Positions 11,402 to 23,783 of a stretch of 64,000 bases of DNA are shown piece by piece; within the stretch, counting starts at the first letter, position 1, and each line of letters begins with the position of its first letter. The notes under the pieces were generated by a model, which was not told where the DNA came from, ran no database searches, and worked only from the letters and a program-made list of their open reading frames with translations. The stretch is taken from contig CM021318.1 of NCBI GenBank assembly GCA_010645155.1, forward strand, positions 6,816,059 through 6,880,058, read 5' to 3'. Both the position numbers and the translations under genes were made by a program. This DNA is from Tigriopus japonicus. Its lineage: Eukaryota > Arthropoda > Copepoda > Harpacticoida > Harpacticidae.

Positions 11402-12138
11402 AGTAGGGATGGAACAAAAATCGGTATCGATTTGGACTAAGTCTACCTTCGACGGGATACTTTTTGAAGGGGTTTGAAGAAAAAAAATAAAGAAGCCTAA
11501 GAGGTCAGAATTTGCATGACAATTATTGGCAAAACAAGTTGGTTGATTGTTTCAAATTTATTTTTCCTTACAGGGAGGCCCATAAAAATTCATGCAATCT
11601 AAAAGTTTTAAGAAGCACCTCTCATGTTATTGGGAGCTCGGTATTTTTATAGCAAGGAGTGCTATAATCTGGAGGATTGGACATGATTTTGGGCAAAGAT
11701 AGGCCGGTTTTTTATTAAGGATGGGTTCAGATGGGCCATGAGTCGGCTCAGCATCAAATCGAATCGGTTCTGAAGTCGGCTTGTCAAGAGTCGGATCCAA
11801 AAACCGAGGAACAGATCCGGAATCAGAACCAACCTCAGAGGAGGAGACTTATAAAATTTGAATAAATGGTAGTCAGAAACTTGACTTTATCTTATTTCTC
11901 AAGATTTTTCATACTTTCTCCTCAAAAAGATGTTTATTATCTAATAGAAATATTCCATTTTCAAAATTGTCATCGATCTTAAAACTGTGAAAAAATAGTG
12001 ATGTTTCAAAATCTTGCTCTTTGACCTTGTATGAGCTTGATCCGATCAAATTTTTTCCCGGCTCCGAACCAATCCAATCCAAAAGATCGCAAAAACAATT
12101 TTGACCCGGAACCGTAAAATCTTGGCCCAACCACCCCT
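11402..12138. mobile_element. Possible hAT-type element remnant
   Basis: The segment is bounded by GTAGGGATGG at the left and CCACCCCTAC at the right, an inverted 10-bp match with one difference. Inside both ends are GATCGG/CCGATC and GAACC/GGTTC-rich stretches (about 11750-11830 and 12030-12120). This is the composition of G-rich-ended hAT MITEs. No matching target duplication was found, so the boundaries and identity are tentative. Confidence 0.4.
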
Positions 12139-12579
12139 ACTTTTTACTGGATGAATTTGTGAACGTTAAAGTTGTCGTCAATGATCTGTTGTGGTCCCAA
12201 ACTATTTTATGAGAATAAATTGCAAGCTTTTCATCCTCATTTAGGTCAAAAATATATTAAGATACTATTGATGGGGTCTAGAATTTTGGATCTTCGGGAT
12301 TTGATACAAATAGGTACAATGTACTCTGATGCTTTTTCTACCTTTGCTTTCATACTATCAGAGTTGTGCTTGAGAATACAAAAACATAATAATGGCATTG
12401 AATTTTTTTGTAGACTGAAACCATCACTTAGTATATAGCTTCCCTGGGTATTGAAATGATGAGTTTGCTGTTGATGGAAATCTTTCTTAAATGCAGCTTT
12501 GGCTCTGCAGTACTACTCAAAGTGGAGATTTTGTTGACCCTCCCTGTATGCAAGTGAACAAAATGCTTTGAGAATATTA

Positions 12580-12892
12580 GTGATGGATTTCGAGTTGGGA
12601 GTGTTGCCACTTTTTCTTCGAAGTTTAATTGTTACTTAAAAAGGCGGGTTGTAATGAACTTTTTGATCAAAGACTTAAACAAGGACCAATATGGCAACAC
12701 TCGAACTAAATCGAGTGCGAGTTCCATGGGTAGTTATTAAAATGGATTTCGAGTTGGCAGTGCTGCCACATTTTACTTGAGGATTCGTAAATCTTGCCTT
12801 CTAAGACGTTTATTAGTAGTGGTAAGCTTTTTGACCCCTAAGGGCCAAAATGCCAAAAGTATGGCAAAATACGAACTCGAAATCTATCAGTA
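12580..12892 (+). repeat. Paired-unit repeat family, copy B
   Basis: Best preserved copy of the family. Unit 1 begins GGATTTCGAGTTGGGAGTG at about 12585 and unit 2 begins GGATTTCGAGTTGGCAGTG at about 12742. Both contain TGCCAC, CTTTTTGA and an ATGGCAA-type segment, and unit 2 closes with AACTCGAAATCTATCA, the inverse of the opening. It is 313 bp and non-coding. The other copies are at 5907-6213, 20303-20428 (one unit) and 27690-27985. Confidence 0.7.
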
Positions 12893-13668
12893 GAGAATAT
12901 CAACAAATGACGCTGGATTCTCATACACATAGATTATCCCTGAAATTGACGCTTTACTCGAAAAGCAGGTCTTTCTGTGTTAAAATGGCTCAAGACTTGA
13001 TCGAACCTATCTAGTTCGTACTTCCTACATTCCCCTAGCTGTCTTTGATCCGTCTTTCAATTTGAGATTGTCCAATAAAAATCGTTCCACTCCCCTCGTG
13101 TCTCAGAATTGGATTGTCGAAACCAAGTTTTCCAAATGGGACACGGCAATGAGGCTCTCAGTCACGTCGGTCCTTTTTCCTATTATGGCCCTGGTAACTT
13201 GGAACTTCAGAAACACCTTTGTTCCCCCAAAGCCTGAAGTTCGGGACATTCTTCTCAATAACACATGGAGTTGATCCCAAGGAACAGAGAATCTCTTTTC
13301 CCTACAGTCTACTAGATTACCCCAAGTGGAACCTTAAGCTTGCTTGTCAGAATATTCAAGAAAATGTTGGTGTAAGACAAGATACCTTATATCGTCTGGG
13401 TGCCAAGGACGATTTAGGAGATTTAAATTCAAACTTGGCAGTTGTCTTATGATGCAAAATGACTCACTCCACAGTTCTCTCGTTGATCAAATAACGGTTG
13501 TCAGGCTGCAAAAACAGCTTGAATCTCCTTCGTGGGCTCGAAAAGCCGAGGCTGAGGCAGATTCTCGGAAATTTAGTGTTTCAGTAGAGATTGAATAGTT
13601 CGAGTTTGGTAAAAGAGAACCAAAGCTTGTTGATCTCGAGTCTTTTAAGAATATAGCTATGCTATAAG
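12893..13668. other. Intergenic, no supported gene
   Basis: Short open frames (13062-13274, 13219-13452, 13344-13598) overlap in different phases and show no recognisable domain. I see no paired repeat. Confidence 0.35.
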
Positions 13669-13905
13669 TAGTGATGGACAGAAAGGACTTTCGGACTAAC
13701 TTTCGGTTTTTGTTACCGTTCGGTAATGCCGTCCCAAACCAAGAACTACGGTATGAGAAATGAATAGAAGTTGAGAGAGGAAAAAAAACAATTTCCGAAC
13801 TTAATAGTGATGGACCGAAAGTAATAGCGAAAATTTTGGTTTCGGTTTCAGTTTCGGCTGTGCCTACCGAAACCGAAAGCAGACATGCACCATAAGAAAT
13901 GGGGT
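13669..13905. repeat. Fragments of TAGTGATGGACCGAAA-type hAT family
   Basis: Two starts of the same end sequence occur, TAGTGATGGACAGAAAG at 13669 and TAGTGATGGACCGAAAG at 13805. They are followed by CCGAAAG/CTTTCGG-rich sequence. The same terminal sequence bounds the element at 51969-52530. These look like nested or truncated copies. The minus-strand open frame 13487-14161 crosses them and is not a gene. Confidence 0.55.
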
Positions 13906-14269
13906 TTGAAATTAAAATCGAAGATATTATTTGTCCAATAACTTCTGGAACTGAACTTTTCAGAATAAAAAAAACTTGATTTACCCAACGCCCATTTTGA
14001 TAGATGCTGCAAGGAAAAAACCTTATAAATTTGTCCTTTCTTTTATATTTGCATACTTTGACTAAAAATTTACGTGACGAAATATTCTCAAAAAGTATTT
14101 TTTCAAAAAGTCCACTTTGGTGTGCAAAATTAAACACATGAAAAAGAATCAAAACACTCAAAAAGGCAATTTGATTTCCTATGCTTTTTTAATCCTCTTT
14201 TGCGCTTGCAATGAGTCTCTTTCTTAATCTTTGTTAAAGTTTCACTCAGAATCATTTTGTTTTGGAATA

Positions 14270-14958
14270 CAGGGTGTCCAGGAATTGACGGTGCAATGGA
14301 AAAATAAATTTTCAATGGTCTAAAAACAAGCGAGTGAAAAATATACTTGTGTACTTATGATTGTATTTGAGTTGTAAATAACTTTGAACCCTTTTTTACA
14401 TTTCTTACTTCAGGCTCTGAAACTTTTTCGACTTTGTTTCTTTTCATTTTTTCTCGCTCTTGATTTGCGTTTTTAACACAGGGTTGAAAATATGCTCATA
14501 CATACAAATCTCTTCTCTTGAATAACATAGTTTTGGTCCAGGCTCATCTACCATCATTACTCTTGGCTCCCGAACAAGATTGAGCTGATATCAGGAGATT
14601 TCGATGTCCTTTGGACAATGCGATTATTTGAAGTGTCTTTCCAAAAAGAAAATTAATGTGTTCTTATAAGAGCCGAGTGTAAGTGCATCCCCAGACGGCG
14701 TAGGTTCGAATCCTGTTGGGGATCGAATCAAAGCAGTTGGGAGAAAACCTTCAATTTACAGGGAATCGCATTCCTTGTAGCGGTAATAAAAAATCCGCAA
14801 AAAAAAACTTCAGGCTCTTTTTAACTTGCTTTGTTTGAATCCTTTTAATATTTTTCTCAAAACACTTTGTCACTGTATTTCTGTTTTAATTATAATACAA
14901 ATTGTGGATCAGAATGGTAAGGAAAATTATGATACACCATCAATTCCTGGACACCCTG
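14270..14958. mobile_element. TA-flanked element with CAGGGTGTCCAGGAATTGA ends
   Basis: The left end is CAGGGTGTCCAGGAATTGA and the right end is its inverse, with only one mismatch over the first 24 bases. The element is bounded by TA at 14268-14269 and 14959-14960 and is 689 bp long. No transposase is recognisable. This fits a non-autonomous Tc1/mariner-type element. A second, tRNA-promoter-bearing segment (about 14660-14806) lies inside it and is probably a later insertion. Confidence 0.75.
14419..14806 (+). mobile_element. Possible SINE-like insert with tRNA-type B box
   Basis: The segment contains GGTTCGAATCC at 14703-14713, a perfect Pol III B box. It ends in GCGGTAATAAAAAATCCGC followed by a run of A, and is bounded by a perfect direct repeat ACTTCAGGCTCT at 14407-14418 and 14807-14818. 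The tail block (AATTTAC, GGG-AT, ATTCCTT, GCGGTA-TAAAAATC-GC) recurs at about 48340-48400. Similarity beyond the direct repeat continues weakly on both sides, so local duplication is an alternative. The B box is unusually far from the presumed 5' end, so the SINE may really start near 14660. Confidence 0.45.
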
Positions 14959-14960
14959 TA

Positions 14961-16131
14961 GATGTGTTCAAGCTCAAACAGATGCAATCTTCGAACCGAC
15001 TTGAGCTCATCCCTAGTGATATATCTGCAATGGTTCATACCAGAGAAATGGCAGGAAAATGGTGCATTGCATCTATCTTGATCAAGAGCAAAGTTCTTCA
15101 ACCTGGTTGGTGCCACCCGTGGTGCTAACGGCAAGTCTGATGTATCCTCACGATCATTTGTTCTTTGTTTTACCACCAGGAGGCCCGTGATCATAAATGC
15201 ATACAATGAGCGTTCACTTTTCTTGACTTTCCATTGCGTCTTTTATCCTTAAGATCCAAATGCAGGACTCTGTCAAAGTTGGAACAAGAAACTTCGCTCC
15301 AGTTATCCCAATACTTTGGCAACTGGTTCAAGCACAAAGGATAAACTCGGGTAAAAACGGTGGATAATAATGGCTCACGTTTATCTTGCAATAAATACAA
15401 CCTTCAAGTTCAAACTGCAAACTCAAATGTATTCGAATACAAAACTTTTTCAGGTAATTTACTTAAAAACCGTGGTTTGTGAATTTCCGTAGGAGAGCGT
15501 TGAAACAGTTCTCTTATGTCAAAATTGAATATTCGAACGCCAAGTAATTCAAACCTGATTTCAAATGTCAGTCAAAAATTCCTATCAACGGCGAACCATG
15601 CAAAAAAATTGAAAGCCCTCAAAATGGCACTTTGTAATCCATATTCCATTGGTCTTTCCATAATGAATGAAAAAGTTACTTTGATTCTGATTACAAAAAT
15701 TGAATTTCTTTTTTCGCAAATTCACCAGATTCTCTTAAATTCACCACAGGAAAAACAGAATAATGGTTTCGAACGTCTGACTGGCTTATTTTCCAAAACT
15801 GAACTAAACGAACGAAACTTTGGTTCAACACATAATCATACAAAAATGAAGCACAATCGAAACCATTCAAAGAAGTTGCTAGAGCCATTATAAAAATGTA
15901 GTACAAGTTGTTTTCCATCATCGCAAGGTGACAAGTGCCTAGTTTGTGAAATCACAAAATATGGATGAATTTTCAAAACAAATGGAAGATAATCAGTAAC
16001 GGACGAAATTTGCATAATTAGTGATGTCGCATTGAAAATGCTTTGTTAAAATAGTCTTGCGCTTTTTGGTGTTCTTTATTTGTCTTCTTTGTGGAGCTAT
16101 GTGGAGACACTTAGCTCCAAGTGGCACTAAA
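14961..16131. other. Intergenic, no supported gene
   Basis: There is no recognisable gene. The open frame 15516-15893 and the minus frame 15191-15400 lack family features. Confidence 0.35.
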
Positions 16132-16516
16132 CAAGAAGCACTGAATTTCTCTGGACTTGGAGGCTAACGAAAAGAATGGTAATATCCAGTAGGAACAAAT
16201 CAATTATGTTCTTGTTCAAATGAGGTCTTGCCAATGTTGACTAGAATACGTATTTCAATTGTCGGGTCAATCTAACGTCTTAGTCAAAAGTTATACTCTC
16301 TCAAAGTTCAGTGCAAATCCAACCGAAAATCACGAAGTTAGCCTTTTGAGAGGACATAACTTTTTACTCCCTCGTTCGATTGAGCTGAAAATTGAAGTAC
16401 GAAGTGTACTAAATACAAACAATGTGTCGTTTGAAGATGAACGTAATTGAAATAATCCTACAGGAACTCATAATTCGCATTGCTAGCCTCCCACTCCAGA
16501 AATTCAGTGCTTCTTG
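16132..16516. mobile_element. Foldback element, copy 1
   Basis: The ends are inverted copies, CAAGAAGCACTGAATTTCT at the left and its complement at the right. Similarity between the arms runs most of the length: GGAGGCTAACGA against TGCTAGCCTCC, and AGTTATACTCTCTCAAA against TTTTGAGAGGACATAACT. The 385-bp element is nearly one long hairpin. It encodes nothing; the 149-codon frame at 16422-16871 merely runs through one arm. Related copies are at 44543-45017 and 47498-47950, with a partial one at 58689-58900. Confidence 0.75.
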
Positions 16517-18000
16517 CGCTAAGCAAACAATCTCATGTGCGTTTTTAGAATATAAACATTGTCCGTTTGAGGTCCAGCTGAGGCTCATAGATTTCTGTTT
16601 TTGGTCAACCCTTAAAAGTGAGACGTACAAGGATGCTAAAACAATCACCTCCAATCCAAAATTCTGCATTACAAGGCACTGGAAACTGTCCTTATTATCT
16701 TATCAATGCCATAAGCACATTCATACCCAAGGGCTTCAACAGGGAAATGTGAAAAAAAAAACTTCCTATTATTCAAAAATCAATAGAGCACTTTTTATTC
16801 AGCATCATCGAAGGACCAAACAGGGGGTTCATGATAACAATTTAGCCCTAATATATTTTATAACATTTTAAATAACCCCCACCCAAAAGACTACTACATA
16901 AGTATCGAGCAGAAAAAGTGGTACAATATATCTTCAAGCATATTTTAAACAACGTCATGTCTTTATTGTTTGTGAGTGACTTAATGAACAGAATTCATTA
17001 CTTAACAGATTATTCTTCGAGTTTAGTCCCCGTACCAAAGCAAGTGTTGGTACTCAAACCCCTGAAAATTGAAACATGTCTCTAGATTTTGAAAATGACT
17101 TCCCAAGCCCAAACAAAAGCCGTGTAGAAGAAAGGCTGTTGATAATGTTTCCCAACAGATATGCCTTGTCCCCTATCTTATTACTTCATTTGTGTCCAAT
17201 GAACCAGAAATTTCTACCAAGCAAAATTTTTAGAACGGCATTCCAGGAGAGATTTTAATATGGTGTAAGTACAAAAGAGAGAGTCTGTTGGGTGCAGATC
17301 CCAAATTTCCAGGTTCCACAGCCCCACCATTCTGGATCCCATTAGAACAATGCAACTCTGAGGCCAACCAGTCGCACTAAAACATCTGTTGGACAGACTT
17401 GGCAAATGCGAAAAATCGATTATTATTTTTACTTCAAGTGTTTGAAAGGTTTTTGGAACCATAATACACTTGAGGATGACAAGCCTTTGGCTCCAGATCC
17501 ACATCCATAAAGTCTCTTCAATGGTGAATATTGGTCTTTTGGCGGTGACGGCAGGAAGATCTTGGCTTGGTTCCAGAGCTGAGCTCAATTAACTGAGATA
17601 AACAGTTATGACATGCAGACCTAGTGAGGCCAATAACTGCCATCTCGATTCCCCATGAAGTGATCTCAAGAGATGGTAAGTCTGGTTAATGACGCGATCC
17701 ACGATTAATTTTGCGTCAATGACCAAGGAAATGAGGAGGAAGTTGGCTTGCTTTCGTTCTGAGACATCCGACCACCGTCTGTTCTCATCAATATCCAGAA
17801 AAAAGGTCTGAGAGTACTTATCGCCAGACTTGGTTATCCTTCACTTGACAAGGCATAAAAAAGAGGACTTAGGTACTAAAACAGGAGAGCATTTTGGGAG
17901 ACATGGAATGCACTGGGATAAAATTTGGAAATTATAGGTGAGTTGTTGACGGCATTTAGGAATGTAGGGGAAGCTTGGTGAAAGCATAGCAAGACACAGC
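16517..18000. other. Intergenic, no supported gene
   Basis: A 124-codon minus-strand frame at 17214-17588 is the longest here. It has no recognised motif and no obvious splice partners. Confidence 0.35.
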
Positions 18001-18167
18001 AGGCCGCATGTTAACGCAGCCAATTCAAAAAGCGAGAGTACACCAAAATCAAGTCAGATTAACGTTTGTTGAGTATATACTCACCCCAGCTCCTGTGTCT
18101 CACACACAAATCTGACTTGATTTTGTTTACTCTTGCATTTTGAATTAGCTACGTTAACATGCGGCCT
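18001..18167. mobile_element. Palindromic MITE family, copy 2
   Basis: It starts AGGCCGCATGTTAACG and ends CGTTAACATGCGGCCT, a perfect 16-bp inverted repeat. Inside are CAATTCAAAAAGCGAGAGTA and its near complement, then AAATCAAGTCAGATTAA and its inverse. It is 167 bp and non-coding. This is the shortest and cleanest copy of the family. Confidence 0.8.
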
Positions 18168-18559
18168 AGTATAAAGTACATATATAGTGTGGTCCCAATT
18201 ACCAAAGCTACTTTTTGCCTTTGAAAAATTTGGAATCAATTGTTGAGTGCATTAGAAAATATAGTGGAATCATTGTAACACGCAGTAGAAATAACCATGC
18301 TCAAGTATAGTTTCTCTAAATTAGTTGCGTTTTCTAATCGCAAAAGTGCAACTCATGTTTAACACATATACCTAGAGAGATCATTTGCAAAGAAGGGGAC
18401 AGTACCAATCAACATCAAACCCTCAAGCTTCATTTTGGGAGAAAAATCCTTATACCTCATTACAGAAGAGCTTGGGTTTTTTTTGGATAATCGAAAAAAA
18501 TATATTATTTACTTCTCATTGAGCCAAAGGGTCGATTTTTTTTTGCGCGATTAGATTCA

Positions 18560-18727
18560 TTTTCGAGTATAGCAAAATCAAGTCAGAATAAGGTTCGTCG
18601 AGTATATACTCACGACAGCAACACAGCCACTGTCGCGAGTTCGTTCGTCGAGTATACTTGACGAACGTTAATCTGACTTGATTTTGCTATACTCGAAAAT
18701 AAATCTTATCTTCGTTAACATGCAGCT
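18560..18727. mobile_element. Palindromic MITE family, copy 3
   Basis: The arms TTTTCGAGTATAGCAAAATC and its complement extend through CAAGTCAG and GTTCGTCGAGTATA. The right arm also holds the same motif as a small internal hairpin. The right end has GTTAACATGCAGC; the left outer end is degraded. The transcript of this copy could fold into a hairpin of about 75 bp. Confidence 0.7.
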
Positions 18728-20302
18728 TAAAGTCGTGAAGAAACCGATCATACAGCTCTTTAAAATGAAATCTGATGGTAATGCTATCGTTTTCTCTCAA
18801 ACAAGACAAACATTGGCTCGCTTAGAATGACATAAATGAGAATAAATTAGTAAAAATTAAACTTTAAGAACACAAGATGGCGTTGGTGAATCAAAAGGAC
18901 AAAAATGCCTTGGGGCCTTATTTGAAGGTAGGACCAAAAAACCAAAAGAACTTGTTTTTATGTGTTTCTTTCTTTTTGCTCGTCTCATAATTTCTAGTCA
19001 TTATAATACAGAAACCTCTTAAGACTCAACGAACAAGTTCAATATTCTCATTTGTGTATATAACACATTTTCCATTTACGGTGTAAGAATTAGAAAAAGA
19101 GTCTGATTTACTTTGCTATGTTTTATCTCCTTAACATTATTCCCTATTTGCTTCAAGTCTTCAAAGATTTAAAGGGAGTTTTTTAATCTATCCTGTGGAG
19201 CTTGACCTTGATGATCTCTGGCAATTTGCTTAGCAGCAATAAAATGCCAGCCAAAGAAGCTTGACGTGGCAAATATAGTTCGTCTGTCAAACTAATATTT
19301 ATGAATGCCTCCAGACTCTCTTTCTCTCTCCATTTGGGCTCCATTTGTTCCACTAGCTTTTGTTCCCGCCAGAACCCGCGGCCTCAATTTGACCCTCTCA
19401 GCACAAAAAGGCCGGTAATGACCGCAAATGGCAAAACACTCTCCCTCATTGAACCAGTCCATAAAATACAGAGACCACACTTTTCTGAACAATAAACCCA
19501 TCATTGGCACACATTGCCCCAAAAGAAGTGTTCACCCGTGTTCTAAGATTCATTTTGTCAAAACTCGGAACAATATATTCAATGCATTCACAAGGGTCTG
19601 AGCATAATTTATCCTTTCCATTAGCTCATCCTAACTCTTGGCTACACTTTGTGGATGAAATATGGAGAAGAAGGTCCTGATGTAGGTACTTTCAAAGGAT
19701 AAAATGTCTAGCAGAAACCTCAATGAAAGAAAGGGGAGATTCATGATGTTCCTCATTGACTCCAGAGGCCCTTTGATGGTGATTTACGAAGAGTACAGTA
19801 CAAGTGGAGTGGAGTGAAGAATATCCGCCTTGCAACTCAACCCATTAAGAATACGTATCTGATGTCATAATGCAGTGAAGAAAAGCACATTAGTTGAGTT
19901 CACAATTGTTTGTACACTAATGACCGTTGACCTTGTTGCATCAAAACCCTGACACGTGCAAAATCCAATTGCTTCTGTTTATTTTGAGCGAGGATTGGTA
20001 CGTACTGATGTGTTTCGAGTTGGATTTTTGGCATTAGCTCGGTTGTTGAGAAAGTTTTGAAGTATAGTAGAAGCATATCTAGCAGCACAAAACAAGTATG
20101 AAAGAAGCATATGAAGCGAAGTAGAAATAACCATGCTCGATAAAGTTTCGTTACATAAGCTGTGATTGAAAAACGCAACTAATGTAAAACTAGATCGAGC
20201 AAGTCTAATTCTACTTCGCCTCACATGCTTCTCTTGTACTTCTTCTATGCTTCTAGGTATGTTTCTAATAAACTTCAAAATTGTATCAAAAAATGACCAA
20301 TA
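18728..20302. other. Intergenic, no supported gene
   Basis: There is no supported gene. Overlapping minus-strand frames at 19900-20510 are in conflicting phases and run into repeats. Confidence 0.35.
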
Positions 20303-20428
20303 ATCTTGCCATATTGGTCCGTTTGGGCCATTGATCAAAATGCTTACCAAAACTTGATCTCTCAAAAGGCAAGACATCGAATCTCCCAGTAAAATATGGC
20401 AGCACTGCCAACTCGAAATTCATCAGCA
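20303..20428 (-). repeat. Paired-unit repeat family, copy C (single unit)
   Basis: A single unit of the family at 12580-12892, in inverse orientation. TTGCCATATTGGTCC at the left, then TTACCAAAACTTGATCTCTC, and finally GGCAGCACTGCCAACTCGAAA at the right match the inverse of unit 2. Confidence 0.6.
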
Positions 20429-20450
20429 ATAACCAGACCTGTGTCAATAA

Positions 20451-20932
20451 TTTTTCAATGTAATTAATTACAATTATCTTGGTCTCAATAGTAATTAAAT
20501 ACAAATACAATTACTTTATTTTCAAATGTAATTAATTGCAATTACTTCATTTTCAAATGTAATTAATTACAAACTTTCTAAAGGTAATTAAATTACATTC
20601 AAGTACATTATTTTTCAAACCCAACTGGAATTCCTTTCTTTTTAAGTGCAAAATATGTACAGAACATCCAAACCTTTTGAGTTTTGGGTGATTCGACTTA
20701 CATGCTGAAAATTATTGAAAAGGTGGGGAATATCTGCAAAAAATTTAATCTCAGAACTTCCTATGTTGGTGAATATGTAATTGAAATTTGTAATTGAAAA
20801 ATGTCAATTACATTGGTTCAAATGTAATTAATTACAATTACTTTAATCTCAGATGTAATTAAATACAATCACAATTACTTGGAAATGTAATTGCAATTAC
20901 GTAACTGTAATTTCAATTAAAATTACAACAGA
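20451..20932. mobile_element. TAATTA-rich element, copy 1
   Basis: Both arms are built from repeated TGTAATTAATTACAATTAC-type words, inverted relative to each other, around a unique centre. The centre (TCAAACCCAACT, AAGTGCAAAATATGT, GGGTGATTCGA) recurs inverted at 31360-31440, so this is a dispersed element and not just simple sequence. It is non-coding. Confidence 0.6.
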
Positions 20933-20943
20933 GTTTAATAGCA

Positions 20944-21226
20944 GACTTTAATTCTGACTGAAAACCAAGGATTAAATATTTTACCGTAGATGTGATTATT
21001 TTTTTTTTACTACTTTTTTTTTACTTACTACTTTTTTTCTCATATTCTTTAGAATGCGAGGCTCAACCCTCCGACCCTAGCACCAGCAATCCAAAAAAAA
21101 TCGGGGAAATTTAGCGGAAAAATTGGCAAAATCGCCCATTTTTTGGCGATTACTCAGGCAAATTTTGATTCTCTCTTTATGATTTTGACTTTAATTCTGA
21201 CTGAAAACCAAGGACTAAATATTTTA
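20944..21226 (+). repeat. 40-bp direct duplication flanking about 200 bp
   Basis: GACTTTAATTCTGACTGAAA and the next 20 bases occur at 20944-20983 and again at 21187-21226, with one difference. The sequence between contains T-rich runs and a hairpin AATCGCCC(AT)TTTTTGGCGATT. It could be a local duplication or the footprint of an insertion. Confidence 0.6.
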
Positions 21227-21470
21227 GATGACAATCGCTGAAGAGGAAGAGCTTTGACATAAGTATTGTTTCTTGATTTGATTGTGCTTTTACCAAGAAC
21301 ATGAAAATTTTGTTTCACTCTTCTGATGTAGAACTTACTTCCTCCCTCTTTGCGACGAATCTATCCATTAGACGGCCCATCATAAGTTTATAAGTCTCAT
21401 CTAGACGACTTGTTATCCACTATCTGTGACCTGCCCTAAGGGCATGGCAATTCCACAAAACTAATTAATT

Positions 21471-21543
21471 CTATTAATAATAATAATAATAATAATAATA
21501 TAATATATAAATATATATAATTTAATAATAATTCTATAATAAA
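21471..21543. repeat. (AAT)n / AT microsatellite
   Basis: A run of TAA/AAT trinucleotides grades into an AT-rich dinucleotide tract. Confidence 0.85.
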
Positions 21544-22023
21544 CTATTCCACTAACTAAAAAAACAAGCTAATTCCAACTCCCTTACAGACCGATGCTCT
21601 TATCAGACATGACTTTTCCCCACACGGGTTTTCTCTTTTTTTGACTTTTACATGGAATGACATTCTGTGTACCCGTTAAAATCAGTAAAAAATGCATACA
21701 AGAATTTTTAACAAGCGAGTTTGGGAAAAAGAGACTTTATGAAGTCAAAAGCTTCGGCAAAGGCATGTGTAACTGATTTTAAAAATTTTCCTTTTGGTAG
21801 GGCCATTGAAATCCTAAATAAATTGTTCATCCTATTATTTTGCGATTGCGCCCGTTTGGTTTTGGTTACACCCTCTTTATGGTTTTCTACTCAATCTATT
21901 ATCATATGGCCAAATTACAGGGCATGAACAATGGCATTGATATAAAAATGTGTTTTTACTATTTGAGTGATCACGTCACATTTTGGGATTTTTTAATGGC
22001 AATTGGTCAGATTTCGTTAACGT

Positions 22024-22050
22024 AATAATAATAATAATAATAATAATAAT
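22024..22050. repeat. (AAT)n microsatellite
   Basis: About nine consecutive AAT units. Confidence 0.9.
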
Positions 22051-22437
22051 ACCATTAACATTGCTTTTAAAGAGTTATAAATTTCATAGCATTTTAGAAA
22101 AGAGTCCGAAAGATTTTGTTACTTGGCATCAATAAAATTTCAATTTTGTTCACTAAAATTAAAAAGACGAATTTGTGAGTACTGATGGAGTTCAATCTGA
22201 TTTTCAAACTGCTCGATCATTTTTTGTGGTCGCTGCTCGTTGCGATTGCAAATTCACGTATAACAGTACTTTGTCAAGTTTTTTTCACACTATTTTTGCA
22301 ATAGACCAGTGCAGGGCTAACCTATATAATAGTTTAAATACTGGATACGAACTCGCGGAATTTCCTGGCACGCAATCTCCACGTATGAGGCCGAGAGTTC
22401 GTAAACAAATACTACCAACGGCTATGTTGAGAACATT

Positions 22438-22980
22438 GACTTCTATTAATACTAGACCGAGTGCAAGCCTAAAAATGTGTCTCCGGTCGCCAACTGTTGA
22501 GCGGACAAAAGTGCGGGAACATTTGAAATGTGTGACCAGGCAAATGTCAACCATGCAAGTGATGAGTCAAATGTGGAATTCAGTAATGTTTTTGGGTCAT
22601 TTTTTGTTATTGCTAGTGGTCACTTTCTTGAAAGAACCAAAGACGTCACTAGGTGACCATGCCATGGATTTGCATACTACAACTAAGAACTTTTTTGCAA
22701 ATACGTTGAATAAGTCATTGGTAGGAAGAACACAAATTTAAGCTTTTGCGTTATGTAGGGTTAATCCAATGCATATATGGACAAAAACTAGCTTGTGTCT
22801 TCAAGAACGAGTTTTGAAAAGTTGGTCTTGATTTGCATGTTTGGTCACACTAACTATCCGCTCAACAGTTGTGATGGAGACATTTTCCCCATGAATTCAA
22901 CGCATTCTGCCCCGCTTGCCAAATCAGCCAGACTAAAGCTTGCACGCTATCTAGTGATTATAATTGATCTAAGGTTGAGA
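22438..22980 (+). repeat. 540-bp dispersed repeat, copy 1
   Basis: This segment recurs in inverse orientation at 55345-55890. Blocks such as AAAAATGTGTCTCCGGTCGC, GTCACTAGGTGACCATGC and GACATTTTCCCC are shared. The 188-codon frame 22175-22741 and the frame 22795-23058 run through it, and the second copy keeps similar frames (for example KEPKTSLGDHA). That may reflect ancestral coding or simply shared descent. No known transposon protein motif is seen. Confidence 0.65.
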
Positions 22981-23783
22981 ACCGAAAATCAAACGATAAT
23001 CAATATAGTGCGTCAATCAGTGTTTCCTGTGTCCCACGGGGGTCCAGCCAAGTCCTAGCCTTGGCAAAGGTCAAAGCCACGCCCAAAAATCAGTCCGATG
23101 TTGGTGTTTCAAAGACATCCAAGTTCAACCATGAACGAGTGAATGAAAAAAGAGTGAATATTACATGATGACATCAAGTCTGAATGAACCCGCAACGTGT
23201 CTTTTCTACAAGATGACGGTCAAGTGATCAAATGAAATATGATGACTATGTTACGTGCTACAACCTTCGGAAGTGATAGCCCACACTAAAGCAAAAAGAA
23301 CGAATATAGACCATAACCTGAACGCAAATTCCTTTTGAAAAAGGATTAAGAACCGACTTTCTCCCGGAAACTCTCCTCGGACCAAACTGAGGAGTTTCAT
23401 CGCGCTCATCCATGACACAACTTGAACAACTTAAGAATATCTTACCATTCCTTGAATTATTAGCAACAAAATTGCGGTTTTTTCTGAGCTCATCTATTAC
23501 CCAACTTGAACGACTTATGAATTTTTTCAAACTTACCATCAAACCCATGCATGTATTATCCTGAACTTAATTGAGTCATGCCAAACTTTTTAAGAAATTG
23601 AGTTTGTTATAGGTTATGTCACCTTTGCATAACTTCTTGTTCTAGAAATGATTGTCCATCTTCAAATTTCTTTTATTATATGGTTGTGTCTTTGAGTTCA
23701 GGATAATCCAAGGACAGGTAAGATATGCTTTAGTTGTTCAAGTTGTGTAATGGACAAGTGCGATAGAGCTCCCTGTTTTTATC

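Noticed and set aside
14690..14720. tRNA gene
   Set aside because: Only a B box is present; no cloverleaf or acceptor stem can be drawn around it.
22175..22741. 188-codon frame as a gene
   Set aside because: It overlaps a dispersed repeat, has no recognised domain, and its start lies in AT-rich sequence without ATG support.
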